From a virus: 41,717 bases of DNA. The DNA is taken from positions 1 through 41,717 of IMG/VR virus record IMGVR_UViG_3300044999_000013; one strand, written 5' to 3'. Within the stretch, counting starts at the first letter, position 1; the number at the start of each line of letters is the position of its first letter. Both the position numbers and the translations under genes were made by a program. The notes beneath the pieces are model-generated. The model worked only from the letters and a program-made list of their open reading frames with translations. It did not search any database and had not been told where the DNA came from. Below are positions 1-6,727 of the stretch, piece by piece.

Positions 1-5
1 GCGCC

Positions 6-25
6 CGGCAGTCTTCGGACTGCCG
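6..25. terminator. UUCG-tetraloop hairpin at the left edge
   Basis: A perfect 8-bp stem (CGGCAGTC paired with GACTGCCG) closes the very stable C(UUCG)G tetraloop. It lies 136 bases before the first + gene. It has no T-run, as is usual for actinobacterial terminators, so it could end a gene lying to the left of the window. No attachment site or tRNA is recognisable beside it. Confidence 0.35.
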
Positions 26-113
26 CTCAACGCCTAGTCCAGCGCCTTCACGGTCCTGGGAGATTCGGCAGTAGATGCCCGCGCGTTGACTCATGTGTAT
101 AGTGTCGCACAGC

Positions 114-135
114 GGGTACCGCACACGCGGTACCC
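114..135. promoter_or_regulatory. Palindromic operator-like site upstream of the first gene
   Basis: Two perfect 9-bp arms, GGGTACCGC (114-122) and GCGGTACCC (127-135), are separated by ACAC. The site lies 25 bases before the start codon at 161. Just upstream is a TATAGT -10-like hexamer at 98-103, without a well-spaced -35 box. The position fits a repressor site, but the same sequence could form a hairpin in the 5' leader. No protein in the window can be assigned to it. Confidence 0.45.
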
Positions 136-160
136 CTGGAACGACATAACGGGGACCGCA

Positions 161-616
161 ATGAATACCGCCAGCCCACCGGCCGTCCACGAGCTCGACC
201 ACCACGTCACCGGCCTCGCCGGGTGGATCGATCCCTTCCTCGCCGCCGCTCTCATCGCCGGCCCCGTCGGCTTCGTGATCTTCACCGGCACCCAGGCCCT
301 CGCCGTGTCCGGTCACACCGCGTCCGCGTGCCTGTGGCTGGGCGCCGTCGTGATCGCTGGCCTGATGGTCGTGATGGCCGGCCAGGGCTGGCACCGACGG
401 CCACGACCGCGCCGGCAGTCAGCCAGCGTGCGCCGGATCAACCGTCAGGCAGCACGTCGGCTCATCCCGGCCGCTCTTCTGCTCGCCACCGTGGTGGCGC
501 TGGCCGCGACCAAGCCGGTCGTTCTAGCCATCCTCGGCGCCGTGCTCGTGCTGTACGTGGCGCCCGCGATCGCCGCGGCGTGGCTGACCCTCCGCATCAC
601 CCGGCGGTCAGCGTGA
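161..616 (+). CDS. Small multi-pass membrane protein, unknown function
   Basis: The protein has 151 residues. Hydrophobic segments lie at about residues 24-45, 55-78, 103-122 and 125-145, so up to four membrane passes are likely. An Arg-rich stretch at about 82-102 should lie in the cytoplasm. I chose ATG 161, not the in-frame GTG/ATG codons upstream, because it follows the leader AACGGGGACCGCA, which is nearly identical to the leader of the gene at 10366. The stop overlaps the next start (GTGA). I do not recognise a family. Small membrane proteins at a prophage edge are often lysogeny-expressed, but that is inference. Confidence 0.7.
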   Translation: MNTASPPAVHELDHHVTGLAGWIDPFLAAALIAGPVGFVIFTGTQALAVSGHTASACLWLGAVVIAGLMVVMAGQGWHRRPRPRRQSASVRRINRQAARRLIPAALLLATVVALAATKPVVLAILGAVLVLYVAPAIAAAWLTLRITRRSA

Positions 617-894
617 AGATCACCGACACCGAGATGACCAGCGACCTGACGCCCCACACCGCCCGGTTCGACCCGGACGCGGCTGCCGTCGGGAGCGGCG
701 CGTGGATCGTGTCCTGGCTGCCGCAGCGGCTGCTGACCCGCAATCAGGCCATCACCGCGATGACGCTGGCGGAGGCGGTCGCTGCCCATCCTGCCTCCCC
801 CGGTAGCCAGTGGTGGCCGTTCATTCAGGGTTGGGCGGCCGAGCTCGGCGTCGCCACCCAGCGGGCTATCGACCTGTCGGCGGTGCCGGCATGA
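613..894 (+). CDS. Conserved small actinobacterial protein, unknown function
   Basis: This is a 93-residue soluble protein. GTG 613 overlaps the previous stop (GTGA), which indicates translational coupling. A central block, WLPQRLLTRNQAITAMTLAE at about residues 34-53, looks like a conserved core that I associate with small proteins of actinobacterial mobile elements. A Trp-containing helix follows (WWPFIQGWAAELG). No catalytic motif is visible and no function can be given. Confidence 0.65.
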   Translation: MKITDTEMTSDLTPHTARFDPDAAAVGSGAWIVSWLPQRLLTRNQAITAMTLAEAVAAHPASPGSQWWPFIQGWAAELGVATQRAIDLSAVPA

Positions 895-1016
895 GGCGCC
901 GTCTCGCCACCGCCATCCTGCTCGCGGCCGCCGCCGTGGGTCTCCTGCTGCTCGGGATGCGGGACACCCTGGCCCCGCATACGCCAGCGCCGACCGTAGT
1001 CACGCACACCCAGTAA
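891..1016 (+). CDS. Very small single-pass membrane protein
   Basis: The protein has 41 residues and its ATG overlaps the previous stop (ATGA). It has the layout of a signal anchor: MRRR, then a 17-residue hydrophobic run, then a short Pro/Thr-rich tail outside the membrane. It is too small to assign. Its support is the tight coupling and the membrane-protein context of the genes on both sides. Confidence 0.55.
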   Translation: MRRRLATAILLAAAAVGLLLLGMRDTLAPHTPAPTVVTHTQ

Positions 1017-1042
1017 CCCCACCCCGCCAGGAGGCGATAGCG

Positions 1043-1603
1043 ATGCAGCATCCCAGCACGCATGCGGAGCGCCCGATGACCGAGTCCCAGCACGCCCAGT
1101 TACCCAGTCCACGACCGAAGCGCAGGTGGCCGTGGATGGTCGGCTGCGCTGCCGCAGCCGTGACCATCGGCGTCCTGGCGTTCATCGCGATCGATGCCAG
1201 AACGCCCCGGCCGATCCCGGCCTCCCCCCCGACGGCGAAGGCGACCGTAGCCGTCGCCGTGCCGACCTTCACCATGTCGGGCAATTTCGACGTCTTCGTC
1301 AACCCGGCGTCCACCGCGCTCGCCGATGGCGCATCATGCCAGGGCTCTGGGGCCAGCGCGGATATCGCCAACGGCACCGCGGTCAGCGTGTTCGACGGCC
1401 AGGGCAAGCTGATCGCCGTCGGCAGTCTGACCAACGGCACTTTCGCCCGGACGCCGATCGGCTCCGCGTGCGTCTTCGTGCTTACCGTCGACGGCGTGCC
1501 GGATGGCCTGACGAGCTACTCGGTGGAGGTTGGGCAGCGCGGCGAGCGGCCGGTCAGTTCGGTCGCGGCGCACGGGCACGTGTTCCTGACGGATGGCTCC
1601 TGA
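1043..1603 (+). CDS. Membrane-anchored exported protein, unknown function
   Basis: This 186-residue protein starts at ATG 1043 behind a strong AGGAGG site at 1029-1034. A Pro/Lys/Arg N-terminus is followed by one transmembrane segment (about 31-52), a Pro/Thr linker and a roughly 125-residue extracytoplasmic domain. That domain contains two Cys residues (in ASCQGSG and SACVFVL) that could form a disulfide. The domain looks beta-rich (repeated short strands ending in NGT). It is the last gene of the left + cluster and ends at a convergent terminator. The family is not recognised. Confidence 0.7.
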   Translation: MQHPSTHAERPMTESQHAQLPSPRPKRRWPWMVGCAAAAVTIGVLAFIAIDARTPRPIPASPPTAKATVAVAVPTFTMSGNFDVFVNPASTALADGASCQGSGASADIANGTAVSVFDGQGKLIAVGSLTNGTFARTPIGSACVFVLTVDGVPDGLTSYSVEVGQRGERPVSSVAAHGHVFLTDGS

Positions 1604-1607
1604 CAAC

Positions 1608-1645
1608 GAACCGCCCCCGACACCACAAGGCATCGGGGACGGTTC
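1608..1645. terminator. Bidirectional terminator between convergent genes
   Basis: GAACCG (1608-1613) pairs with CGGTTC (1640-1645), and CCCCGA (1615-1620) pairs with TCGGGG (1633-1638), with one C/A mismatch and a 12-base loop. It fills the short gap between the + gene ending at 1603 and the - gene ending at 1658, where a terminator for both strands is expected. Confidence 0.6.
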
Positions 1646-1657
1646 AGTTACTTCAGT

Positions 1658-1846
1658 TCAGCGGCTGAAGCGGTCAGCCTTCACCGCGGCCACGAGCGCG
1701 TTGGCATTCACGGCCAGCGTCGGCCCGGTCGGGCACTTCGAGTCGCGCAGGGCGTCGAGGTTGCGATGCACCTCCACGCAGGTGTCGTTCCCGTCGCTGA
1801 GGCTCGCCTTCCGCCAGGCGTCGGTTCGGATTGGTACCGTCCTCAT
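1658..1846 (-). CDS. DUF397 domain protein
   Basis: The protein has 62 residues and the whole chain matches the DUF397 pattern: an early WRKASLSDGND, then CVEV, a DSKCPTGP turn, and a C-terminal VAAVKADRF. DUF397 proteins are short actinomycete proteins usually encoded beside an XRE/DUF5753 regulator; the WhiJ/BldB-type developmental loci of Streptomyces are examples. Here the gene directly follows such a regulator, with an ATGA overlap. It probably acts with that regulator, but its biochemical role is not established. Confidence 0.9.
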   Translation of the reverse strand: MRTVPIRTDAWRKASLSDGNDTCVEVHRNLDALRDSKCPTGPTLAVNANALVAAVKADRFSR

Positions 1847-2688
1847 GTCGTCTCCATCCCATGGACGATCTTCGCGATGACCCTGGCCGTCTCCGCCGGG
1901 GTCATCGCCACGTTGTGGATCTTCTCGACCGCGGCCTGGAAGCCGTGGACGTCTGTTGCCTCCCAGATGAACGCTGATGCCTGATAGTGCTCCACGTGCA
2001 CGATCGGCGAAGCGGTCGGAAATTCGATCATGATGAACGGGCCGGCCAGCATCGGGTTGTAGCCCGGTGAGGCACTGGACACCAACTGGATCGTGACGTT
2101 GGGCAGTTCGGCCATCTTCAGCAGGTGTCGCAACTGGTCGGCCATGACCTGCGGCGGTGCGACCGGCCGCACCAGCACTTCGGAGTCGATGAACGCGACG
2201 AGCTCGGCTGGCTGCCGGGTGCGGGTCAGCACGTCCCGGCGGCCGACGCGCAGAGCGATCCGAGTATCGATGTCCCGATGCGCTCCCAGTGTGGCCCGTG
2301 CGTAGTCGCTGGTCTGCAACAGGCCGGGGATGAGCAGCGGTGCGACAGTGGTGATGCGGCGCGCTACCTGCTCGTGCTCGATGAGCCGGGCGAGCTGCTC
2401 GCCGATGCTCGGGGCGCCAGACACGAGCTGGCCCGGACCCTCGGCCTGCCGGCGCAGACCCTGTAGACGCTCGCGCTCGTCGTCGCTGGCGCCAAGGGCG
2501 TCGAGCAGTTGGGTCAGCCGCTGCTCGGACGGTAGGCGGTCGCGTTCCCAGTTGGAGATGGCCGCCGCGGACGTGTTGGCCGCTTCGCCGAGGGCCCGGG
2601 TAGAGAGTCCGGCGCGTTCACGCAGCGCACGGAGGCCGGCCGCGAGTTCGCGTGCCGCGCCGCCGCCGTCACCTCTGTTCACGGTCAT
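1843..2688 (-). CDS. XRE-family transcriptional regulator with DUF5753 domain
   Basis: The protein has 281 residues. An XRE helix-turn-helix occupies about residues 12-65 (LAAGLRALRERAG through AISNWERDRL). It is followed by a DUF5753 domain (about 95-275) containing the typical LLIPGLLQTSDYARA and HVEHYQASAFIWE segments. I chose ATG 2688 because homologues begin close to the HTH and no Shine-Dalgarno site precedes it. A TACTCT hexamer ends seven bases upstream, so the mRNA may be leaderless. A GTCATGTGAC palindrome overlaps the start, suggesting autorepression. It is paired with the DUF397 gene downstream. It could be a phage immunity regulator or a captured host-type regulator. Confidence 0.9.
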   Translation of the reverse strand: MTVNRGDGGGAARELAAGLRALRERAGLSTRALGEAANTSAAAISNWERDRLPSEQRLTQLLDALGASDDERERLQGLRRQAEGPGQLVSGAPSIGEQLARLIEHEQVARRITTVAPLLIPGLLQTSDYARATLGAHRDIDTRIALRVGRRDVLTRTRQPAELVAFIDSEVLVRPVAPPQVMADQLRHLLKMAELPNVTIQLVSSASPGYNPMLAGPFIMIEFPTASPIVHVEHYQASAFIWEATDVHGFQAAVEKIHNVAMTPAETARVIAKIVHGMETT

Positions 2689-2792
2689 GTGACAAGAGTA
2701 GCCGCTGGTCGAGTCGTTTACGCGTTCCCCCGTTTGGGGCATTGCCTCACTGTCACGTGACGTTCATGCTGTCACGTGACAGTTGTGACAGC
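2684..2792. promoter_or_regulatory. Divergent control region with repeated TGTCACGTGAC operators
   Basis: Perfect palindromes GTCACGTGAC lie at 2752-2761 and 2771-2780, 19 bp centre to centre, so nearly on the same DNA face. A one-mismatch copy, GTCATGTGAC, lies at 2684-2693 over the start of the XRE gene, and a half-site TTGTGACAG lies at 2784-2792 before the + gene. The layout suits a repressor controlling both divergent transcripts. The adjacent XRE protein is the obvious candidate ligand, by inference. Confidence 0.65.
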
Positions 2793-2807
2793 GCACCGGA
2801 GGCCATC

Positions 2808-2990
2808 GTGGGCGAGTGGAGCGTAGACCGGAACGGCACGCGGTGGACCGTGTGGGCCGAACCGGGCAGCGGTGAGGTCTCCACCCTGATCACGCCCCCC
2901 GGGCCGTTCGTGGTTGACGTCGACACCGCGCAGGAGATGCGGCTGTTGCTCTTCGCGGCCATCAACACGGCGCAGGACCAGAAGCAATGA
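2808..2990 (+). CDS. Small protein of unknown function, divergent from the regulator
   Basis: The protein has 60 residues. I chose GTG 2808 because a GGAGG site lies five bases upstream; longer in-frame starts would run through the operator palindromes. The chain is acidic and beta-rich (VDRNGTRWTVWAEPGSGEVS) with a C-terminal helix. Its stop overlaps the next ATG. As the first gene after the operator region it is probably repressed by the XRE regulator. The family is not recognised. Confidence 0.7.
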   Translation: MGEWSVDRNGTRWTVWAEPGSGEVSTLITPPGPFVVDVDTAQEMRLLLFAAINTAQDQKQ

Positions 2991-3832
2991 CCGCCGGGCA
3001 GCCATCGCTCGACGGTCCTGATCGCGCGGCGGGTGCTGCTGCACCGGAGGCGGGCGCCTCCAGCCCGTCCGCGCGGCCGACCGGGACCCCAGGGACGCCT
3101 GCGGTTCCGGTCGCGCCCCAACCCCCGGCGGGGGCGATTGGCCCCGACACCGCTCCCGCCGGGTCTCATCCCGACGAGTGGACGATCCCCTGCGTCGACT
3201 GGCACAGCCGGGCAGGCGAGATCCGCCTGTACCCGACCCGAAGCGGCCGGTACGGGCTCGCTGTCCTACCGGATGGCGAGCCCGTCACCGTCGACCGCGC
3301 CGGGCTGCTCGACCTGATCCGGGCCGCGCAGGCATTGGCCTCCCTGGCCAACCCGGGCTGGGCGGCCGCGCCGGCCGGATTCCGTGCCCACTACGTCGCC
3401 GCCGGCGCCTCGCGCAGCCGGGTCGGGGATCGCGCGACCGCAGTGTCGGTGTGCGGGGCGCTCGCCTACATCGACGAGGACAGCCTCAGTGAGGCCGAGA
3501 TCACGCAGCGCTGCCACGCGTGTGAGCGGCGGCTGATGATCGAGAGGACTCTGGTGGACGGTGCCCGCGTCGACTGGGACATGTGGAACGTCCACGACGC
3601 CTGCCGACCCGGTTATGAGCGATTCGTGATCCTGAAGGCCTTGGGTGTCGGCCCGGTCGAGGGGATGACGCTGCGGCAGATCCGCGAGGCGCCGCCGTCG
3701 GCGGACGCGGTGGCGGACGAGCGGCTGCTGGAACTGGTCTACGAGGGTTTCGTGGTCAGGCCGGGCCCGCACTACCTGTGGCAGCTCGACAAAACGGGCG
3801 CGACGCGCTGGTACGACCGGAGACGGCCGTGA
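2987..3832 (+). CDS. Hypothetical protein with Pro/Ala-rich N-terminus and CxxC-type segment
   Basis: This 281-residue protein has a low-complexity Pro/Ala/Gly N-terminus (about 1-62) and then a folded region. A Cys-containing stretch, SVCGALAYIDEDSLSEAEIT then CHACERR, at about residues 155-185 could bind zinc. The C-terminal 60 residues resemble a winged-helix layout (ADERLLELVYEGFVVRPG, then a strand ending in RWYDRR). ATG overlaps the preceding stop and GTGA couples it to the next gene. A DNA-binding or adaptor role is possible but unproven. Confidence 0.7.
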   Translation: MTAGQPSLDGPDRAAGAAAPEAGASSPSARPTGTPGTPAVPVAPQPPAGAIGPDTAPAGSHPDEWTIPCVDWHSRAGEIRLYPTRSGRYGLAVLPDGEPVTVDRAGLLDLIRAAQALASLANPGWAAAPAGFRAHYVAAGASRSRVGDRATAVSVCGALAYIDEDSLSEAEITQRCHACERRLMIERTLVDGARVDWDMWNVHDACRPGYERFVILKALGVGPVEGMTLRQIREAPPSADAVADERLLELVYEGFVVRPGPHYLWQLDKTGATRWYDRRRP

Positions 3833-4053
3833 TCACCGCTGATCGGCCTGCCGCCCCACCTCGGCCGTGGATGCCCGCGGTATGGCAGCACGACGCCCAG
3901 GGTCGCTCCATCCGACACCGACCTGGGCGCCCGCACGGCGACCTGTGGGAGTCCCAGTGTCCGGCTCGGGTGTGGCTGTTCGACTTCGAGGTGCGGCGGG
4001 CCGTCATGGAGCTCACACCGTGCCGCGCATGCGAGGGGTCCGACGATGGGTGA
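3829..4053 (+). CDS. Small protein with C-terminal CxxC, unknown function
   Basis: The protein has 74 residues and starts at GTG 3829, overlapping the previous stop. It is Pro- and Trp-rich with one upstream Cys (SQCPARVW) and a terminal CRACEG, which could hold a metal. It overlaps the next gene by eight bases. No family is recognised; the tight packing argues that it is real. Confidence 0.6.
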   Translation: MITADRPAAPPRPWMPAVWQHDAQGRSIRHRPGRPHGDLWESQCPARVWLFDFEVRRAVMELTPCRACEGSDDG

Positions 4054-4330
4054 TGCCGACGGCACCTTCACGCACGGCACCACGAATGGCTACAACCAGC
4101 ATGGCTGCCACTGCGAGGAATGCACGCGGGCAGCGGTCGACTACAAGCGTCGCCTGCGCGCGGCACTGCGTGCACGTCGCGTCCTGATCGACGGTCGGTG
4201 GATCGCCACCGAAGCGTCGTCGCATGGTGCGAGCACGCGTGCGCTCTGGGGTTGCCAGTGCGAGACCTGCCGGGCAGCGCATCGGGTCGCGGCCGTCGAG
4301 CGGCGGGCATCGAAGAGGGCCGGGACGTGA
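4046..4330 (+). CDS. Phage-type Cys/His repeat protein
   Basis: The protein has 94 residues with two copies of one motif: HGTTNGYNQHGCHCEECTRA (about 10-29) and HGASTRALWGCQCETCRAAH (about 60-79). The pattern HG-x(5-8)-GCxCxxC is familiar from small actinophage proteins and probably binds zinc. Between the copies lies a basic helical stretch rich in Arg and Lys. A nucleic-acid-binding or host-takeover role is plausible, but nothing in the sequence shows a reaction. Confidence 0.75.
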   Translation: MGDADGTFTHGTTNGYNQHGCHCEECTRAAVDYKRRLRAALRARRVLIDGRWIATEASSHGASTRALWGCQCETCRAAHRVAAVERRASKRAGT

Positions 4331-4428
4331 TCCAGGTGTCCGGTCCGACCGGCGTGGTGTTGCTGGCCGCGGCGATGGCGGGAGTCGCCGCGGCCAGCGT
4401 GGTCGGCGTCCGCGAGGTGTGGCCATGA
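4327..4428 (+). CDS. 33-residue single-pass membrane peptide
   Basis: GTG 4327 overlaps the previous stop and the end overlaps the next ATG by one codon position, so the frame tiles exactly between its neighbours. The product is almost entirely one hydrophobic Gly/Ala/Val segment with a short charged end. It could be a small regulatory membrane peptide. It is too short for family assignment. Confidence 0.5.
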   Translation: MIQVSGPTGVVLLAAAMAGVAAASVVGVREVWP

Positions 4429-4637
4429 AGGCCACGCCCGCGCAGATCGCGGCGGATCCGCGGCCGGCACCGGGCACACCGATCATCTGGCGGCAGGACG
4501 GGAAGCTCCACACCGGGGTGGTCTGCGGCTACTCGCGTGGCAACGGGCACAAGACGTTTGAGGCTCAGGAGGATCTGGCGCCCTACGCGTACGTAGACCT
4601 GATGGTCGGCGACGCGCGCATTGTCGAACTGGGCTGA
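4425..4637 (+). CDS. Small hypothetical protein
   Basis: The protein has 70 residues and its ATG 4425 overlaps the previous stop. The sequence (GTPIIWRQDGKLHTGVVCGY, then an acidic YVDLMVGDARIVEL end) looks like a small all-beta SH3-like fold. No catalytic residues are visible and no family is recognised. Confidence 0.6.
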   Translation: MKATPAQIAADPRPAPGTPIIWRQDGKLHTGVVCGYSRGNGHKTFEAQEDLAPYAYVDLMVGDARIVELG

Positions 4638-4669
4638 GTACGGAAATCTCGAAACCGAGGAAAGGTCCC

Positions 4670-4819
4670 ATGGCGGAGACGCCAGCACAGCGCAAGGCAC
4701 GCGAGACAGCGGAGCGGGCGGCTGAGGCAGAGGAAGCGGCGGAATCGGCTCGGCGTAGTGGCCACAAGGAGGCTGCCGACACGTACGAGGCGATCGCCAA
4801 GTGGGTTGAGGAGACCTGA
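4670..4819 (+). CDS. Short Ala/Glu/Arg-rich helical protein A
   Basis: The protein has 49 residues, with ATG 4670 behind GAGGAAAGG. It is almost wholly alpha-helical and highly charged (RKARETAERAAEAEEAAESA), ending in a Trp-containing helix. It resembles the following gene in composition and length, and the two may be diverged duplicates. A coiled-coil or nucleic-acid-mimic role is possible but speculative. Confidence 0.55.
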   Translation: MAETPAQRKARETAERAAEAEEAAESARRSGHKEAADTYEAIAKWVEET

Positions 4820-4821
4820 TC

Positions 4822-4974
4822 ATGAGCGCACAGGAGGACGCGCACGCAGCGCAGCAGGCGCAGATCAGGCGGGACGCGGAAACGTCGGCGGCGGCGCAGA
4901 GGGAGCACGCCCGCGTTTCCGCCGAGATCGAGCGGCAGGCCGAGGCTGCCAGGCGGGCCGCTGAAGGCAAGTAG
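4822..4974 (+). CDS. Short Ala/Glu/Arg-rich helical protein B
   Basis: The protein has 50 residues and ATG 4822 begins two bases after the previous stop. It consists of heptad-like charged helices (RRDAETSAAAQREHARVSAE) and ends in AAEGK. Its size and composition match the gene before it. It probably forms a coiled coil. No family is recognised. Confidence 0.55.
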   Translation: MSAQEDAHAAQQAQIRRDAETSAAAQREHARVSAEIERQAEAARRAAEGK

Positions 4975-5015
4975 CCCGGACACGCCGGACAGGCGCACTC
5001 GGTGCGACGCCCGTA

Positions 5016-5231
5016 GTGGACATGGACATGGACAGAACCCGAGACAAATACCACCACGGACGTCACGGCATGCTCGAAGCGTTCGTCGAGTTGTCCGACC
5101 TGGCCCGACAGGCTGGCGTCGACGAGGATGCGATCACCGCTCTACATGGCCGGTTCTTCGACGGTAACGTGCAGGTCAAGGAAGCGTTCCGGGTGGCCGT
5201 CCTGCTGGCCGAAATCCGACGCATCCCGTAG
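5016..5231 (+). CDS. Small helical protein at the end of the left + cluster
   Basis: The protein has 71 residues from GTG 5016; ATG 5022 or 5028 are equally possible because the start contains three Met/Val-Asp repeats. After a His-rich segment (YHHGRHGML) it is helical and acidic (LAEIRRIP end). It is the last gene before the terminator at 5242. Function unknown. Confidence 0.55.
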   Translation: MDMDMDRTRDKYHHGRHGMLEAFVELSDLARQAGVDEDAITALHGRFFDGNVQVKEAFRVAVLLAEIRRIP

Positions 5232-5241
5232 ACACGCCAAA

Positions 5242-5283
5242 ACGCCCCCAGCGCGACCGCTGTAGCGGAAGCACTGGGGGCGT
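5242..5283. terminator. Strong bidirectional terminator between early + and late - genes
   Basis: Perfect 10-bp arms ACGCCCCCAG (5242-5251) and CTGGGGGCGT (5274-5283) enclose a second small hairpin, CCGC-TGTA-GCGG (5257-5268). It sits between the + cluster ending at 5231 and the late - operon ending at 5326, so it can stop transcription from both sides. Confidence 0.75.
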
Positions 5284-5325
5284 CGGCCGCTGTCGGGGGA
5301 GCAGCGGCCGTCTCGGGGGATGCGG

Positions 5326-5715
5326 TCAGGCAGCGTGAGCGGCCGGTGTGTCGGGAACCTCCGGTCGGCGCCCGGCCTTCGGGGTCAGGCTCGCCCGGAA
5401 CACCAGCCCCAGCACCGCGGACAGCACCGTCACCGCGGTCGCGATCACCGCGGCCGACAGGTGCAGACCGAACGCGGCGCTGGCGGTTGCGATCGTGGCC
5501 ACCGCACCGGTCAGCAGCGACACCGACACCGGATGCGCCCGGATCGCCGTGTAGACCGCGGACAGCACCGTGGTGATCGTGGTGACCGCCGCGACCTGGA
5601 CCGGGGACAGGTGCGCCACGAACGCCAGCCCGGTGGCGATGCCGCCGTTGACGGCCCAGGCCAGCACGGCCGGTTCGTAGGCCAGCAGGGCCTTCAACCT
5701 CTGCCAGATGTTCAC
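5326..5715 (-). CDS. Putative holin
   Basis: The protein has 129 residues. GTG 5715 follows an AGGAGGC site. Three hydrophobic segments (about 15-35, 38-55 and 62-105, the last long enough to be two) precede a polar Pro/Arg/Ala tail, the usual layout of a small phage holin. It is the last gene of the late operon, immediately downstream of the endolysin gene, which is the main functional argument. It would form membrane lesions that release the endolysin. Other small late membrane proteins in this cassette could share or hold the holin role. Confidence 0.65.
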   Translation of the reverse strand: MNIWQRLKALLAYEPAVLAWAVNGGIATGLAFVAHLSPVQVAAVTTITTVLSAVYTAIRAHPVSVSLLTGAVATIATASAAFGLHLSAAVIATAVTVLSAVLGLVFRASLTPKAGRRPEVPDTPAAHAA

Positions 5716-5725
5716 GGGGTGCCTC

Positions 5726-6727
5726 CTACTTGGCGAGCTGAGCGGCGAACGCCGCGATGGTCTGGGCCGGGGTGGCCTGCGCCGGCAGGTCCGCGGCGAT
5801 ACCGGCCGCCAGTGCTGCCACGTCGATCGCCTTACCGGGCGCGGCGAGGACGGCGAGGAGCTGGGCGATGCCGACCTTGGTGTCGTTGTCCGCGCCCTGA
5901 ACAGCACCGACGATTGCGGCCTCGTCGGCGGAGAGTGCACCCGAGAGCGTTGAGAGCTGGGCCAGGATCGGCGCGTTGGCGGTGGTCATCTGCTGCTGGA
6001 ACCAGCCGAGGTCACCGCCGCCGCGCCAGTCCGGGACCTTCGTCAGATCCGCCGGAAGTGCCTTGGACCCGTAGAAGTACATCGACTGGAGAATCCGACA
6101 CGCGGCCTCCAGTTGCGCGGCCTGGTCTCCGGTCAATCCGCTGGGAGTGGTCACATTGCCTCCTTGGTCTGCGGCCGGGGTCCAGCCGTTCTGGTACTGG
6201 TCGGCGTCCACCGAGCCGAGGATGCCGGGGATGGTCGCTGCGCTGGTGTTCTGCCACAGCACCAGCTGCGGGTGGTTCCAGCCGATCGTGGCGGCATAGT
6301 GCGCGGCCCAGATCGTCGACGCCGCGTCGATCCAGTTGGCTGGATTCAGCTGGCTGGCCAGGTACCCCGTCGAGGCGTAGAGCCGGAAGCGTGCCTTGCC
6401 GGTGCGCGCCCGGAACTGGGCCCGGAACGCCCGCACCCAGAGGGCGCCGACCGCTGGGACCTCCGCGTCGAGCACCGGGTCGAGTTGCCACGCCGCGCGC
6501 AGGTACTGGTCGGCGAAGTGGTTGGCCTCCGCGACCGGATCCGCGCCGTCGGCGAAGTGGTAGGCACCGACCGGCTTCCCGCCAGCGACCGCACCGGCGT
6601 GGTCGGCCGGCCAGTACGGGTCGGTGTAGCCGGTGCCCTCGGTGACCTTGACGTAGGCGCCGTCGATCGCCGGATCGGTCTGCGCCCAGTTGATAGTGCC
6701 CTGGTGGTTCGAGACGTCGATCAGCAT
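5726..6727 (-). CDS. Endolysin, GH25 family muramidase
   Basis: The protein has 333 residues and starts at ATG 6727, overlapping the preceding stop (TGATG). The N-terminal 190 residues are a GH25 lysozyme domain that cleaves the MurNAc-GlcNAc bond of peptidoglycan. The sequence opens with DVSNHQGTINW (Asp4), VKVTEG follows at 27-31, and the catalytic DxE is Asp87-Ala-Glu89. The C-terminal 130 residues are Ala-rich helices with no binding module I recognise; they may target the cell wall. No signal peptide is present, so export depends on a holin. Confidence 0.9.
   Translation of the reverse strand: MLIDVSNHQGTINWAQTDPAIDGAYVKVTEGTGYTDPYWPADHAGAVAGGKPVGAYHFADGADPVAEANHFADQYLRAAWQLDPVLDAEVPAVGALWVRAFRAQFRARTGKARFRLYASTGYLASQLNPANWIDAASTIWAAHYAATIGWNHPQLVLWQNTSAATIPGILGSVDADQYQNGWTPAADQGGNVTTPSGLTGDQAAQLEAACRILQSMYFYGSKALPADLTKVPDWRGGGDLGWFQQQMTTANAPILAQLSTLSGALSADEAAIVGAVQGADNDTKVGIAQLLAVLAAPGKAIDVAALAAGIAADLPAQATPAQTIAAFAAQLAK

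Noticed and set aside
1-160. An attachment site or tRNA end at the left edge
   Set aside because: No tRNA-like fold or matching repeat at the right edge was found, and no integrase is in the window, so an att call cannot be supported.
1843-3832. A toxin-antitoxin module made of the XRE/DUF5753 gene and its neighbours
   Set aside because: DUF5753/DUF397 pairs are best described as regulators, and none of the adjacent small proteins has a recognisable toxin motif.
5320-6645. A 441-residue + strand open frame over the holin and endolysin genes
   Set aside because: Its translation is Arg/Gly/Pro/His-rich with no domain, and the opposite strand holds a clear GH25 endolysin and a holin-like gene.
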